A stretch of DNA of 64,000 bases, taken from the NCBI RefSeq assembly GCF_000828085.3, contig NZ_JXCA02000027.1, forward strand, positions 224,483 to 288,482, in the 5' to 3' direction. This stretch comes from Scytonema tolypothrichoides VB-61278. Its GTDB lineage: Bacteria > Cyanobacteriota > Cyanobacteriia > Cyanobacteriales > Nostocaceae. The translations under genes were made by a program, and so were the position numbers. Below the pieces are notes generated by a model. That model did no database searches. It was given only the letters and a program-made list of their open reading frames with translations, and had not been told where the DNA came from. Below are positions 46,564 to 57,037 of this stretch, one piece after another (positions within the stretch are counted from its first letter, which is position 1; the number at the start of each line of letters is the position of its first letter).

Positions 46564-47076
46564 TTACTGAATGGTGAATCCTTGGGATCTGATTGCGTCT
46601 TCCAAATCAGCCCCTTGCAGGTTTGCCCCCACTATGTTCGCATCTGTGAGATTTGCTTTCTCTAAGTCCGCATCAAATAGGTTTGCTCTCTCTAAGTTTG
46701 CTCCTATGATGTTTGTCTTACCTAAATCTGCTCCTTGCAGGTTCGCACCAGCCAGGTTAGTTCCCTGTAAGTTTGCTCTCTCTAAATCAGCATTTTGCAA
46801 GTTTGCGTTCTCTAAGTTTGCAGCTTTTAGGTTTAGATCGTTGAGCTTTGCGCCAATGAGATTGCAGCCTACACATTCGTTGGTTTCTAGTAAATGCCTA
46901 ACATTTGCTGCTACAGATGTTATGGGAGCAGGTGTAGATTGCGTCGTGGTAATAGATGGTGTTTGTGATTGAGCGCTCGCATTGGGCTGGTTAAGCAGAG
47001 AAAATGCGACTACAAGTACTAAAAATACTGTAGTTAACAGCCAGTTAGTTAGTTTTTTTGAGTTTGATTTATTCAT
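46564..47076 (-). CDS. Exported pentapeptide-repeat protein
   Basis: A 170-residue protein. A signal peptide (basic start, hydrophobic LLTTVFLVLVVAFSLL, then NASAQSQ with likely cleavage after ASA) is followed by a Thr/Pro linker and about 17 pentapeptide repeats of the A(N/D)L-x-x type (residues about 73-160), predicting a right-handed beta-helix. An ECVGC pair precedes the repeats. It should reside in the periplasm or thylakoid lumen. Function unknown. Confidence 0.85.
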   Translation of the reverse strand: MNKSNSKKLTNWLLTTVFLVLVVAFSLLNQPNASAQSQTPSITTTQSTPAPITSVAANVRHLLETNECVGCNLIGAKLNDLNLKAANLENANLQNADLERANLQGTNLAGANLQGADLGKTNIIGANLERANLFDADLEKANLTDANIVGANLQGADLEDAIRSQGFTIQ

Positions 47077-47218
47077 TAGACTTCGGCGGCTTTACTTCTA
47101 TGAAGCCGCCACTAAAGTACTTGATGTTTTCACTTTAAATAAGTTGATTGATAGAATCAAACATTATTTTTATTCAAACTTATAAATTCAACTAATCAAA
47201 AGATGAAAAACAAAAAAA

Positions 47219-47242
47219 GGTAGAGCTGTTGGATGCTCTACC
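47219..47242. terminator. Bidirectional hairpin terminator
   Basis: GGTAGAGC (47219-47226) pairs with GCTCTACC (47235-47242), with A-run on the left and T-rich sequence on the right. On the minus strand it lies just after the clpC relic and is probably the original terminator of that lost copy. Confidence 0.7.
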
Positions 47243-47280
47243 TTTCTTTTCTCACAAAAAATAAATATTAAGTCTTCTTT

Positions 47281-47327
47281 CTTTCTATTCAACGACAGGG
47301 ATCAACAATTCTTAGCGCTGTTCAGCT
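47281..47327 (-). pseudogene. Relic of a duplicated clpC 3' end
   Basis: Near-identical to the last 14 codons of clpC (47710-47753): the relic reads AEQR-stop-ELLIPVVE-stop against [13 protein letters not shown]-stop. A short match to another part of clpC (aatctatcggta) lies at 47354-47365. The rest of the copy is gone. Confidence 0.75.
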
Positions 47328-47382
47328 CCATTATCAAGGGTAACGCCCCTGCAAATCTATCGGTACTCCGAACGATTGCCCG

Positions 47383-47412
47383 AAGGGCAGACGCCAAAGG
47401 CGTATCGCCCTT
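47383..47412. repeat. REP-like palindrome
   Basis: AAGGGCAGACGCC-AAA-GGCGTATCGCCCTT: two nested paired segments. A dispersed palindromic repeat type. Confidence 0.6.
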
Positions 47413-47638
47413 AATATTTTGCGCCGAAATGGTTATTCCTCCATCACATCAGCCCAGAGATTTACCTCTAATGATATTGACAAACTCTTATTCTTTGTGG
47501 GATGAAACAGCCCTGCTCCTTAAAAGGAGGGGTTCTCACGCTCCCGCGCTACCTTGATAGAACTTGGGCTGATTTAGAACTGGGGATGAATGTGCAGGTG
47601 ATTCGTTAGTTCATTTCTCGTTCTTAGCGCTAAATAAA

Positions 47639-47660
47639 AAAGTCCGCGTAGGCGGACTTT
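47639..47660 (-). terminator. clpC terminator
   Basis: AAAGTCCGCCTACGCGGACT followed by TTTTTT on the minus strand; 49 bases past the clpC stop codon. The 9-bp stem has a 4-base loop. Confidence 0.8.
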
Positions 47661-47709
47661 GTTTGTGTAACCCTACCCTTCTAGGGTGGAGGGATTTAAA
47701 TTTCGTTTC

Positions 47710-50178
47710 CTATTCAACGACAGGGGTCAACAATTCCCGGCGCTGTTCAGCTCTGACAATCACATTACCAGTGTCATCCACATCAACAATGGCTGTATCA
47801 CCATCTTTAACGCGACCAGATAGAATCTCTTCGGCTAGGCTGTCTTCCAACAAGCGCATAATTGCCCGACGTAATGGTCTTGCGCCGTAGCTGGGGCTAT
47901 AACCTTCTTCGATGAGACGGTTGTTGAATCTATCGGTAACTTCCAGTGTGATGCCTTTTTCTGTCAGGCGACCAAACACTTCCTTGAGCATGATCGTGGC
48001 GATTTGAGAGACCTCTTCTTTGCTCAATTGACGGAAGACAATGATTTCATCCAGTCGGTTGAGGAACTCAGGACGGAAATATTGCTTGAGTTCTTCGTTA
48101 ACCAAGGATTTAATCCGGTTGTACTGTGCTTCTGTTTGATCTTCAGCGACATCAAAGCCGAAGCCGCTACCACTCTTCTCGATCACCTTGGAACCGATGT
48201 TGGAAGTCAAAATCAGCAAGGTGTTCTTGAAGTCTACGGTGCGACCTTTAGCATCGGTTAAGCGACCGTCTTCTAAAATTTGCAATAGCATATTAAAGAC
48301 GTCGGGGTGTGCTTTTTCGATTTCGTCGAAGAGCACGACTGTGTAAGGACGACGACGCACGGCTTCCGTCAGTTGACCGCCTTCGTTATATCCGACATAA
48401 CCAGGAGGCGAACCAATCAGCTTGCTGACGGTATGGCGTTCCATGTATTCCGACATATCTAGGCGAATCATCGCTTCTTCGGAACCGAAGAAGTAAGAAG
48501 CCAAAGCTTTTGCTAACTCGGTTTTACCTACACCTGTTGGACCAGAGAAAATGAAGCTAGCAATGGGTCGATTAGGATTTTTCAAACCGACACGAGCGCG
48601 ACGAATTGCCCTTGAAACTGCTTTGACAGCATCTTCTTGACCAATCAAGCGTTGATGCAGGGTGTCTTCCATGTGCAGCAGCTTTTCGGATTCAGATTCG
48701 GTGAGTTTGTTCACCGGAACTCCAGTCCAGGAAGCGACAATGTGAGCAATGTCTTCTTCCGTTACAACAGGTTCGTCACCTTCAGTGCGGGTAGAATTCG
48801 TTTTGCTTTGAGCAATGGCGCGAATTTCGGCTTTGATTTCCATCTCGCGATCGCGCAACTCCCCAGCTCTATCAAAGTCTTGAGCGCGGACTGCATCGTC
48901 TTTTTCTTTTAAAATCTGACGCAGTTCTTTGTCCAATTCTTTCGCTGCGGGGGGTAATTGCGAGTTAATCAAGCGTACCCGACTTCCGGCTTCATCAATC
49001 AAGTCGATTGCTTTATCTGGGAGGTAACGGTCACTGATATATCTATCAGATAACTTCGCTGCTGCAACCAAAGCTTCATCGGAGATTTTCAGCTTGTGGT
49101 GCTGTTCGTAGCGATCGCGCAGTCCATAGAGAATCTCAATAGTTTCGTCTACTGACGGTTCACCCACCATGACTGGCTGGAAGCGACGCTCTAGGGCTGC
49201 ATCCCGCTCGATGTGTTTGCGGTATTCATCTAGAGTTGTGGCTCCAATACACTGCAATTCACCCCGCGCCAATGCTGGTTTGAGGATATTTGCTGCATCG
49301 ATTGCGCCTTCTGCCGCACCTGCACCAATTAAGGTGTGTACCTCGTCAATTACGAGAATGACATTGCCCGCCTGACGGATTTCATCCATAATTTTTTTCA
49401 GGCGTTCTTCAAATTCACCCCGGTACTTGGTTCCTGCGACAAGTAGACCGATATCCAGAGTTACCACACGCTTGTCTTCTAAGATGTCCGGCACATCTTT
49501 ATTAGCAATGCGTTGTGCTAAACCTTCGGCGATCGCGGTTTTACCTACCCCTGGTTCCCCAATTAGTACGGGATTATTTTTTGTCCGGCGACCCAAAATC
49601 TGGATCACACGTTCAATTTCTTTGGCGCGTCCCACCACCGGATCAAGCTTGCCATCCGCAGCCATTTGCGTCAGATTGGAGCCAAACTCGTCCAATGTTG
49701 GGGTTTTATTCCCGCGTGGTTGACCACCAGCGCTCACCTCAGCTGTTTCTCCCAGCATTCGGATCACTTGGGTTCTTACCTTAGAAAGATCTACCCCTAG
49801 GTTTTCTAGCACTCTAGCTGCTACACCTTCCCCTTCTCGGATCAAGCCCAACAGCAGATGCTCGGTGCCAATGTAGTTATGCCCTAATTGGCGCGCTTCT
49901 TCCAAGGATAGTTCCAGAACGCGCTTTGCCCGTGGCGTAAACGGAATTTCCACAGCGACAAAGCCAGAGCCTCGACCTATGATTTTTTCTACTTCAATCC
50001 GAGCGTCTTTGAGATTGACACCCATAGACTTCAGCACCTTAGCCGCCACTCCGGTACCTTCTCCAATCAGACCCAAGAGGATCTGCTCGGTACCTACGAA
50101 ATTATGCCCAAGACGGCGAGCTTCTTCTTGGGCTAGCATAATTACCTTTATGGCTTTTTCTGTGAAGCGTTCAAACAT
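47710..50178 (-). CDS. clpC: ATP-dependent Clp protease ATP-binding subunit ClpC
   Basis: An 822-residue AAA+ unfoldase that feeds proteins to ClpP; essential in cyanobacteria. Two N-terminal Clp-N repeats (about 1-145: [24 protein letters not shown] and [23 protein letters not shown]), AAA-1 with Walker A GEPGVGKT (207-214), the UVR middle region ([21 protein letters not shown]) and AAA-2 with GPTGVGKTE. The C-terminal region keeps the [13 protein letters not shown] box. The start [13 protein letters not shown] is standard. It has its own terminator and stands alone. Confidence 0.97.
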   Translation of the reverse strand: MFERFTEKAIKVIMLAQEEARRLGHNFVGTEQILLGLIGEGTGVAAKVLKSMGVNLKDARIEVEKIIGRGSGFVAVEIPFTPRAKRVLELSLEEARQLGHNYIGTEHLLLGLIREGEGVAARVLENLGVDLSKVRTQVIRMLGETAEVSAGGQPRGNKTPTLDEFGSNLTQMAADGKLDPVVGRAKEIERVIQILGRRTKNNPVLIGEPGVGKTAIAEGLAQRIANKDVPDILEDKRVVTLDIGLLVAGTKYRGEFEERLKKIMDEIRQAGNVILVIDEVHTLIGAGAAEGAIDAANILKPALARGELQCIGATTLDEYRKHIERDAALERRFQPVMVGEPSVDETIEILYGLRDRYEQHHKLKISDEALVAAAKLSDRYISDRYLPDKAIDLIDEAGSRVRLINSQLPPAAKELDKELRQILKEKDDAVRAQDFDRAGELRDREMEIKAEIRAIAQSKTNSTRTEGDEPVVTEEDIAHIVASWTGVPVNKLTESESEKLLHMEDTLHQRLIGQEDAVKAVSRAIRRARVGLKNPNRPIASFIFSGPTGVGKTELAKALASYFFGSEEAMIRLDMSEYMERHTVSKLIGSPPGYVGYNEGGQLTEAVRRRPYTVVLFDEIEKAHPDVFNMLLQILEDGRLTDAKGRTVDFKNTLLILTSNIGSKVIEKSGSGFGFDVAEDQTEAQYNRIKSLVNEELKQYFRPEFLNRLDEIIVFRQLSKEEVSQIATIMLKEVFGRLTEKGITLEVTDRFNNRLIEEGYSPSYGARPLRRAIMRLLEDSLAEEILSGRVKDGDTAIVDVDDTGNVIVRAEQRRELLTPVVE

Positions 50179-50573
50179 ATGGCATTCATCCCATCACCTG
50201 CGTCGTGCCGGTACGCTGATTTTAGCACAGGCTAAGATTGCGGATGCTTGTATAAACAAATAGACATCCGACAATGCTTGACCCAAGTTGATGGGGCAAT
50301 TGCTAATTTTTCATGACTTTTATTTAATTTTCTTTACTGTTGTGCGGTCAGTGTGCTGAGGAGCGTAATCTTGTTTACCTTTTCAGGCTTAACCACGGAT
50401 AATTAGTGGCTGGATTGAAAAGTTTTTTCTTCAATCCCAAATAACACCTAATATCATATTCTCAGTTTCATCTCAAGTGGTTTTGGAACTTTATGAGAAT
50501 TTCTTATACAAGATTAGAAATCAGACAAAAAAAATCATCAAAAGAGCCAAGTAAGAAGCGCATGATGACCGAC
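50179..50573. other. Upstream region of clpC
   Basis: A 395-bp gap with no ORF. It should hold the clpC promoter. No CIRCE-like inverted repeat was seen. Confidence 0.4.
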
Positions 50574-51113
50574 TTATGACCCAGACGCTTTTGTCAAGCG
50601 ATCGCTAATGATTGTATCCCAGTCATGTAAAGTTTTCTGAAATTGTGGCTGTTGTAAATCTCCAAGCCAAAATATCAGCGCGTCTTCATCGTTATCTTTG
50701 TAATAGCGCCGCCGCCGACCAGCTATTTTAAAGCCAAATTTTTCATATAAAGAAATTGCCGCTGCATTAGAAGCTCGGACTTCCAGGGTCGCTCGCTCCA
50801 AACCGCGTTTGCAAGCAGTCTTCAGCACAGAATACAAAAGAGCCTGTCCAAAGCCTTGGCGATGGTATTGAGGATGAACCGCCAAGATAGTGATGTGAGC
50901 TTCATCTAAAATTGACCAAAAACAACTTATTCCCAGTAGCTTGACAACAGAGACACGGGAGAACAAACCCAGTAAATCACTGTTAGGGCTATCTAACTCG
51001 CGTTGGTAACCTTCGAGAGTCCATAAACCACCGAAGCAGATTTGGTCGAGTTCTAGCACTGCACTCAAATCTGCTGAAGTTAGGTGTTTGATTTCTAATT
51101 CTAATTTGCTCAC
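50574..51113 (-). CDS. rimI: Ribosomal-protein-alanine N-acetyltransferase
   Basis: A 179-residue GNAT enzyme, about 25 residues longer than E. coli RimI at its C terminus. The acetyl-CoA loop is HPQYHRQGFGQALLYSVL (about 98-115), then ERATLEVRASNAAAISLYEKFGFKIAGRRRRYY, the RimI signature. It acetylates the N-terminal Ala of ribosomal protein S18 in the known case. It is divergent from lysA, 90 bp apart. Confidence 0.88.
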   Translation of the reverse strand: MSKLELEIKHLTSADLSAVLELDQICFGGLWTLEGYQRELDSPNSDLLGLFSRVSVVKLLGISCFWSILDEAHITILAVHPQYHRQGFGQALLYSVLKTACKRGLERATLEVRASNAAAISLYEKFGFKIAGRRRRYYKDNDEDALIFWLGDLQQPQFQKTLHDWDTIISDRLTKASGS

Positions 51114-51203
51114 ACTTGTTCGTAATGGTACAAGGGCTTTGTAAACTGAGAAGCGGAGGAATTACTCACGCCTATAATTTAGACAAGGACAACTCTTATA
51201 GTT

Positions 51204-52610
51204 ATGGTATCGACACACCCTGCTGGGGTTCAACATTCTGGTAGTCAGTATTTACCACAAACAAACCCTCAAAACATAAGTCTTTCACCAAATCAGCAAC
51301 TTCTGCCGTTAACAGCCAGAGTTAACAATCATGATCATCTCGAAATTGGCGGTTGTGATGTCACAACGCTAGTTGAACAATTTGGTTCACCGCTATATAT
51401 TTTAGATGAGCAAACCCTGCGAACAGCTTGTCGTCAGTATCAAGACAGCTTCAAGCGTTACTACAAGGGTGAATCTCAGGTACTGTACGCTTCCAAGGCG
51501 TGGAGTTGTATTTCTGTTTGTGCGATCGCACACGATGCTGGTTTAGGAATAGATGTCGTCTCTGGGGGTGAACTCTACACAGCCCTGAGTGCGGGTGTCA
51601 ATCCTGATAAAATCTACTTCCACGGCAATAATAAATCTCACCAAGAACTGACTTTTGCCATTGAGTCTGGCTGCATCATTGTAGTAGATAACTGGTATGA
51701 GTTACGTACTTTGGTGGAGATAGCCACGGAAGCAGCAGGAGAATCTCCTATCCGCATCATGTTGCGATTAACACCCGGCATTGAATGTCACACACATGAA
51801 TATATTCGTACGGGACATTTAGATAGCAAATTTGGCTTTGATCCCAATCAACTAGATGATTTGTTTACTTTTGTGAGTCAACAATCTATCATTAACTGTC
51901 TGGGATTACACGCTCACATAGGTTCCCAAATTTTTGAACGTCAACCGCATCAAGATTTAGCTGCGGTGATGATGCAGTGGATGAATAAAGCTGCTGGGTA
52001 TGGTTTATCGATCAAAGAGTTGAATGTGGGAGGCGGCTTAGGGATTAAGTATACAGAATCGGATGATCCACCTAGCATTGAAGAATGGGTGAAACCGATT
52101 TGTGAAGTTATTCAACAAGCAAGTGAAGCAAACAATTTGCCTTTGCCCAAATTATTATCTGAACCAGGGCGTTCACTGATTGGAACAGCTTGTGTGACAG
52201 CATACTCTGTTGGCTCATCCAAGGTTATTCCAGAAATACGTACCTATGTAGCAGTTGATGGGGGAATGTCTGACAATCCACGCCCAATCACATACCAGTC
52301 TGTATATCGCGCAGTCGTTGCTAACCGAATGTCGGCTCCACTTACAGAAAGTGTAACAATAGCTGGCAAACATTGTGAATCTGGGGATATTCTAATAAAA
52401 GATGCCCGAGTGCCAAAAATTGAATCTGGGGATATTCTTGTAGTTATTGCGACTGGTGCTTACAATTACAGTATGGCATCTAACTACAATCGTCTGCCCC
52501 GACCGGCAGCTGTTATAGTAGCGAATGGCGAAGCAAACTTGATTTTGCGACGCGAAACTTATCAGGACCTAATTCGACAGGACTGCCTACCGCAAAGACT
52601 TAAAAGCTAG
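51204..52610 (+). CDS. lysA: Diaminopimelate decarboxylase
   Basis: A 468-residue PLP enzyme that makes lysine from meso-diaminopimelate. K98 in VLYASKAWSC is the PLP lysine. Other signatures: GLHAHIGSQIFE, GGGLGIKY, EPGRSLIG and AVDGGMSDNPRP. The C-terminal CESGDILI ... ATGAYNYSMASNYNRLPRP is as expected. The N-terminal 50 residues are a variable extension common in cyanobacteria. cdaA lies 330 bp downstream; a shared transcript is possible but not shown. Confidence 0.95.
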   Translation: MVSTHPAGVQHSGSQYLPQTNPQNISLSPNQQLLPLTARVNNHDHLEIGGCDVTTLVEQFGSPLYILDEQTLRTACRQYQDSFKRYYKGESQVLYASKAWSCISVCAIAHDAGLGIDVVSGGELYTALSAGVNPDKIYFHGNNKSHQELTFAIESGCIIVVDNWYELRTLVEIATEAAGESPIRIMLRLTPGIECHTHEYIRTGHLDSKFGFDPNQLDDLFTFVSQQSIINCLGLHAHIGSQIFERQPHQDLAAVMMQWMNKAAGYGLSIKELNVGGGLGIKYTESDDPPSIEEWVKPICEVIQQASEANNLPLPKLLSEPGRSLIGTACVTAYSVGSSKVIPEIRTYVAVDGGMSDNPRPITYQSVYRAVVANRMSAPLTESVTIAGKHCESGDILIKDARVPKIESGDILVVIATGAYNYSMASNYNRLPRPAAVIVANGEANLILRRETYQDLIRQDCLPQRLKS

Positions 52611-52940
52611 TTATTAGGAGCCACTGAGTCCTTGGAGGTTTCCTGCAAAGATTGCTGTGGAATTAGGCAGTGCGCCCTTTCGGGTTTCCCGACAGTCGCG
52701 CAACTGCCGTAGGCGCAAGCGTACGCTAAAGGTATACGCACAAGCGTCCCAACGCGAGTAGCGTGTTAGCTCTTGCCTCCAGGAGGCACGTGAACACAGA
52801 ACACAGAAGCAATGCTTACTGGCATTGCCCGTGCCAGTGGACTGTAGAAGGCACGCAACTGGCGTTTATTAATTAATCACGCACTTGAGCTGTTAACTGT
52901 TGACTTACTTTATTAGAGGCAAAAGGTTAAATCCAGAGTC
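52611..52940. other. lysA-cdaA gap with dispersed repeats
   Basis: No gene. Positions 52625-52870 are GC-rich repeats (gtgcgccctttcgggtttcccgacag..., cgcaactgccgtaggcgc...) like those near 400-480 and 28870-28945. Confidence 0.5.
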
Positions 52941-53867
52941 ATGGGAGATTGGTGGACGCAATGGCTGGCAAACCTAGGAAGGTCACAGTCCTTGCTGATT
53001 GGGACTCTGGATATTGGGTTAGTACTGGCGCTGACGTACATGATACTTGTTATTATTAGTGAGCGCCGGACATTGTGGATGGTTCGGGGATTTATTATTC
53101 TGATGCTCGCATCAGCAATCAGTAGCAGATTACATTTACAACTGCTAAACTTTGTACTCGAAAAGTTAGTAATTGGCTGTGCTGTGGCAATGGCGGTTGC
53201 TCTTCAATCAGAGTTCCGCCGATTTTTGGAACAGTTAGGACGCGGCGAATTCCAGCAGTTGTTTCAACCCTCCCGTCTGGCGATTCCCAAATACAATAGT
53301 GTCATTGATGAAATTGTTGATGCTGTTAGAGAACTGTCAAAAAATCGAATTGGAGCTTTGCTCATTTTGGAAACCACTGATCCTATTGATGAGCGGGATT
53401 TTTCTGTGCCAGGAGTAAAGCTGAATGCCGAAGTGTCAAAGGAACTTATACAGACAATATTTCAGCCGAAAACTTTATTACACGATGGGGCGACGTTAAT
53501 TCGTGGCTCACGGATTGTAGCATCAGGTATAATTTTACCGTTATCGGGACGCACAGCCTCACGCCAGTTGGGAACACGCCACCGAGCGGCGATGGGAATT
53601 ACTGAGCGGGTCGAAAATTGCATTTGTGTCGTTGTATCAGAAGAAACGGGTTCTATTTCTTTAGCGGAACGAGGAATCTTAAATAGACCGCTGACAATCA
53701 CGAAGCTCAAAGAGTCTCTTGAGACTCGCTTTTCCCCAAATGTAGATCGGGAAGCAGTTGCTCCTGATTTGTTAAGTTTGGGTCGTCAAATTCGTAGTAA
53801 GGTACTAGCACTGTTTTCACGTTTACTCGGATTACCATCGACCGCTTCGCGACGAGATAAAAAATGA
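52941..53867 (+). CDS. cdaA: Diadenylate cyclase CdaA
   Basis: A 308-residue membrane enzyme that joins two ATP into c-di-AMP. Three N-terminal helices (about 18-38, 48-64, 75-90) precede the DAC domain (about 100-260) with DGA (182-184, [11 protein letters not shown]) and RHR (213-215, GTRHRAAMG), both needed for catalysis. The C-terminal 50 residues are a basic extension. c-di-AMP controls osmotic balance and night survival in cyanobacteria. The stop overlaps the uppS start by 4 bp, so the two are translationally coupled. Confidence 0.93.
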   Translation: MGDWWTQWLANLGRSQSLLIGTLDIGLVLALTYMILVIISERRTLWMVRGFIILMLASAISSRLHLQLLNFVLEKLVIGCAVAMAVALQSEFRRFLEQLGRGEFQQLFQPSRLAIPKYNSVIDEIVDAVRELSKNRIGALLILETTDPIDERDFSVPGVKLNAEVSKELIQTIFQPKTLLHDGATLIRGSRIVASGIILPLSGRTASRQLGTRHRAAMGITERVENCICVVVSEETGSISLAERGILNRPLTITKLKESLETRFSPNVDREAVAPDLLSLGRQIRSKVLALFSRLLGLPSTASRRDKK

Positions 53868-54613
53868 CAGCACAACACACTGAACTGCGAGATTTGCCCT
53901 CTGACTTGAAACAAGAATTATTGCCCAGACACGTTGCGGTCATTATGGATGGCAATGGTCGATGGGCTAAGCGTCAAGGTCTACCCCGGATTATGGGTCA
54001 TAAAGCTGGTGTAGATGCGCTGAAAAATTTACTACGTTGTTGTGATGATTGGGGAATTGGGGCGCTCACAGCTTATGCTTTTTCCACTGAGAACTGGGGA
54101 AGACCGACCGAAGAAGTCGATTTTTTGATGACTCTATTTCAGCGAGTTTTGCGCCAAGAACTGCGCGAAATGATGAAGGAGAATGTTCAAATTAGATTTG
54201 TCGGTAATTTGAGCGTTTTACCCCGTCCGCTTCAAGAAGAAATCTCTCATTCAATGGAAGCAACAAGAAACAATCGCGGTATAAAATTCACAGTCGCAAC
54301 CAATTACGGAGGTAGACAGGAGATTTTACAGGCATGCCGTACAATTGCTCATAAAGCACAGCAAGGTTTACTTCAACCAGATGAAATTGATGAGGAAACA
54401 TTTGAACGTCACCTCTACACAGAAGGCGTTTGTGACCCAGATTTATTAATCCGTACAAGTGGGGAAATGCGAGTCTCAAATTTCCTTCTCTGGCAAATTG
54501 CTTATGCAGAAATTTATATCACAGAAGCTCTGTGGCCTGATTTTAACCGCAATGAATTTCATCGCGCCCTGTGCGCTTATCAGCAACGAGAGCGTAGGTT
54601 TGGCAAAGTGTAA
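53864..54613 (+). CDS. uppS: Isoprenyl (undecaprenyl) diphosphate synthase
   Basis: A 249-residue cis-prenyltransferase, making the C55 lipid carrier for peptidoglycan and polysaccharide. The catalytic D29 lies in [14 protein letters not shown], and [26 protein letters not shown] and [23 protein letters not shown] are all present. ATG overlaps the cdaA stop by 4 bp. The link between c-di-AMP and cell wall synthesis is a sensible reason for the pair, and the order cdaA-uppS is common in cyanobacteria. Confidence 0.95.
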   Translation: MTAQHTELRDLPSDLKQELLPRHVAVIMDGNGRWAKRQGLPRIMGHKAGVDALKNLLRCCDDWGIGALTAYAFSTENWGRPTEEVDFLMTLFQRVLRQELREMMKENVQIRFVGNLSVLPRPLQEEISHSMEATRNNRGIKFTVATNYGGRQEILQACRTIAHKAQQGLLQPDEIDEETFERHLYTEGVCDPDLLIRTSGEMRVSNFLLWQIAYAEIYITEALWPDFNRNEFHRALCAYQQRERRFGKV

Positions 54614-54777
54614 GAAGAGGGGATGAGGAGGGGAGATGTTGGCAGGGAGAAAGGGAGACGAAGAGCTAATGTCCATTAACTTTTCTTCCCCCCCCAGCAA
54701 GATCGCAAGATCGCCCTGTTTCCTCTTGTGACCTCACTTCCACACTTTCACACTCCCTTATCTGGTCTATCCTTGTT

Positions 54778-55062
54778 CTAGGGTCCTGAAAAAACAGCTC
54801 GTTCTACGTCTTCTCGACTGAGGGAATACTTGAAGGCGCGCTGGATATCTTGTCCATCATCTCCAGCTTCGAGATATCGCACGATGATTTGCTCAATATC
54901 TAGCGAAAGTTCTGCTTGCCAAGTAGAACGCACAAGCCGCCAGCAATGCAGTTGTTTTTCGTCTCGTTCACAACCTTGCTCTCTCAACCAATATTCAATT
55001 TGGGGGAGAGGATGGTTGTATAAGGGTGTTTCTGGGGGAGGTAGTGCCATAAGTTCAGTCAA
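54778..55062 (-). CDS. DUF3143 family protein
   Basis: A 94-residue acidic protein of the cyanobacterial DUF3143 family: PLYNHPLPQIEYWLREQGC, then WRLVRSTWQAELSLDIEQIIVRYL and a C-terminal helix AFKYSLSREDVERAVFSGP. Function unknown. It is the last gene of the chaperone group on this strand (45 bp after the J-protein gene) and may work with it. Confidence 0.75.
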   Translation of the reverse strand: MTELMALPPPETPLYNHPLPQIEYWLREQGCERDEKQLHCWRLVRSTWQAELSLDIEQIIVRYLEAGDDGQDIQRAFKYSLSREDVERAVFSGP

Positions 55063-55107
55063 TAGTCAATAGTTAAAAGTTAAAAGTCAAAAGTTAAAAA
55101 ATAATTT

Positions 55108-55662
55108 TTAATTTAGAATTTCTGAAGGGATAGTTGGTTGAGAAATACTGGTATTGGGTTGTTGTATTGCTGGGGTATGCACTCGTTGTGTTTGAAAGGC
55201 ACCTTCACCACGGGTTAAACCGATGGCGATCGCTAACAACAAGCAACCCAGAAGTGTCAATCCTAGAATAAACAAAGCAAATATTTCACCAGGGCTGAGT
55301 GGGCGATCGCTGGCATCAAGGTAAGCAGATTTAGACCAATCGTAAGAATCGGAAACTGGGTGATTCAAGTCGAGGGGTGCTTGGATGACTCCAAAGCGCG
55401 AATAACCAATTTTCAGGTCGTAGCTAAACCGTCTTTCTGGGTTGCTGAGAGTGGCGTACGCCTCGTTAAGTTGCTGAAATTTGCCAGTAGCGACAGCAGT
55501 GGGTAATTTTGTGGTATCTGGATGATAGTGCTTGCTCAATTCCCGGTAAGCACGACGGATTTCGATTACCGATGCTGAGGGATGTAATCCTAGAAGGGAG
55601 TAATAGGTTGGTTTGCTGCTTTGTGGCATTGCCCCATTTTGATTCACAGCCGTTTCACTCAC
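55108..55662 (-). CDS. J-domain protein with C-terminal membrane segment
   Basis: A 184-residue protein. The J domain (about 19-82) has the HPD motif (HYHPDTTKLP) that stimulates DnaK. A transmembrane segment follows (FALFILGLTLLGCLLLAIAIGL, about 128-149), with a Thr/Pro-rich tail, so it anchors a DnaK to a membrane. It lacks the Gly/Phe, zinc and client-binding domains of full DnaJ. It lies between dnaJ and the DUF3143 gene. Confidence 0.85.
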   Translation of the reverse strand: MSETAVNQNGAMPQSSKPTYYSLLGLHPSASVIEIRRAYRELSKHYHPDTTKLPTAVATGKFQQLNEAYATLSNPERRFSYDLKIGYSRFGVIQAPLDLNHPVSDSYDWSKSAYLDASDRPLSPGEIFALFILGLTLLGCLLLAIAIGLTRGEGAFQTQRVHTPAIQQPNTSISQPTIPSEILN

Positions 55663-55818
55663 CTAGCTAAACGTTTTTTATAATATTCTAAACCTAATTA
55701 TTCCCTTCGGCTCCGCTCAGGGTGAACCCTCAGCAGTTTAAAGCCGTCATGAGTCTGTGATTGCTTGTTGGTTGTGAGTTGTCAAAAACGACTACCAACA
55801 ATTAACGATTAATCATCC

Positions 55819-56808
55819 CTACTTTACCAAATCCGCGCGGGGTTTAAAGGTTTCTATCTGCCGTAACTTTTCGTAAAGTTCACGTTCTTGCTCACTAATA
55901 TTTTTCGGGGCTACGATCTGAATTTCTACCAATTGGTCACCACGTTCACCGTTTTCCTTGGGGTAGCCTTTGTTGGCAAGACGGAACCGTTGACCTGAAC
56001 GTACACCAGGGGGAATAGACATTTTTACTGGTCCGTCTAGAGTTGGTGCTTCTATCTGTCCTCCTAAAACTGCTTCAATGGGAGTAACTGGTACCTGACA
56101 AAAGACATTTGAGCCTTCTATTTTAAATAAATAATGAGGGTTGACTGTAATTTTTAAATATAAATCGCCATCATTGATACCTTGGTTTTTGAGGCGGATG
56201 GTTTGACCTGTGACCATACCGGGAGGCATATTGACTTCAAGCGATCGCCCATCTTCCAAACGAATCCTCTCGGTTCCACCTTTGTATGCTTTTTCCAAAG
56301 GTAGGGTCAGTCTTGCTTCTATATCTCGACGAGTGGGGCGAGAATTAACTGTATATTGAACTTTTCTGTTTGTGGAACTGAAGGGATCACTCTCCACTCC
56401 AGTTGTGGAAGTTCCATTTTTGGTGTCTTTGCGAACACCTACACCAATGACTTGATTGATAAAACTATCAAAATCAGGATATCTACCAGGATCTACCTCT
56501 TGATTGCGCGTACGACCGTTAGTACGATTCCAGCCATTTTCTCGTGATGCTGCTTGTTTATCAAAACCTTTTTGTTTCCAAAAACGACTAAATTGGTCGT
56601 ATTGCGCCCGTTTCGCTGGGTCGGAAAGTACTTCATAAGCCTCTCCGATATCCTTAAATTTTTCTTCTGCTGCTTTGTTTCCTGGATTGAGGTCTGGGTG
56701 ATATTGACGCGCTAACCGTCGATAGTTCTTTTTGAGATCTTCATTTGACGCATCTTTCGTTACTCCTAAAATCTCGTAGTAATCCCGAAAATTCTGCAAA
56801 TTTGGCAT
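55819..56808 (-). CDS. dnaJ: DnaJ/CbpA-type co-chaperone
   Basis: A 329-residue class B J-protein. The J domain (about 7-72) has HPD in [11 protein letters not shown] Gly-poor linker (about 75-170) leads to the client-binding beta domains ([20 protein letters not shown] ... [31 protein letters not shown]). The Cys-rich zinc domain of class A is absent. It follows dnaK by about 230 bp on the same strand, a usual arrangement for a matched pair. Confidence 0.92.
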   Translation of the reverse strand: MPNLQNFRDYYEILGVTKDASNEDLKKNYRRLARQYHPDLNPGNKAAEEKFKDIGEAYEVLSDPAKRAQYDQFSRFWKQKGFDKQAASRENGWNRTNGRTRNQEVDPGRYPDFDSFINQVIGVGVRKDTKNGTSTTGVESDPFSSTNRKVQYTVNSRPTRRDIEARLTLPLEKAYKGGTERIRLEDGRSLEVNMPPGMVTGQTIRLKNQGINDGDLYLKITVNPHYLFKIEGSNVFCQVPVTPIEAVLGGQIEAPTLDGPVKMSIPPGVRSGQRFRLANKGYPKENGERGDQLVEIQIVAPKNISEQERELYEKLRQIETFKPRADLVK

Positions 56809-57037
56809 AGTTTCAGTTGTTTATCTTTAATTTTTAAACTTTAACTTTTTTACTGGCTATTCATTAATTCTTGAACGACTAACTAATTACCTATTACCTC
56901 TTACGAATGACTCAATCCGAATTTGAAATCAACCTTTTTCTCTTGATTCCATTTATGAGGACTTTATTTGAGGTTCACCCTGAACGTAGCCGAAGGGTAC
57001 TAGGGGCGGGGTTTCCCGCCTTAATATCTATCAGACG

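Larger units (their letters stand above)
47077..47709. other. Region between pentapeptide gene and clpC, with a clpC relic
   Basis: No intact gene. It holds two hairpin terminators, a relic of a clpC 3' end (47281-47327), a palindromic repeat (47383-47412) and the CTCCTTAAAAGGAGG repeat near 47517-47532. Confidence 0.6.

Noticed and set aside
52375-52445. Apparent internal repeat ESGDIL...ESGDIL in LysA
   Set aside because: Both parts are normal positions in the decarboxylase C-terminal domain; not a duplication.
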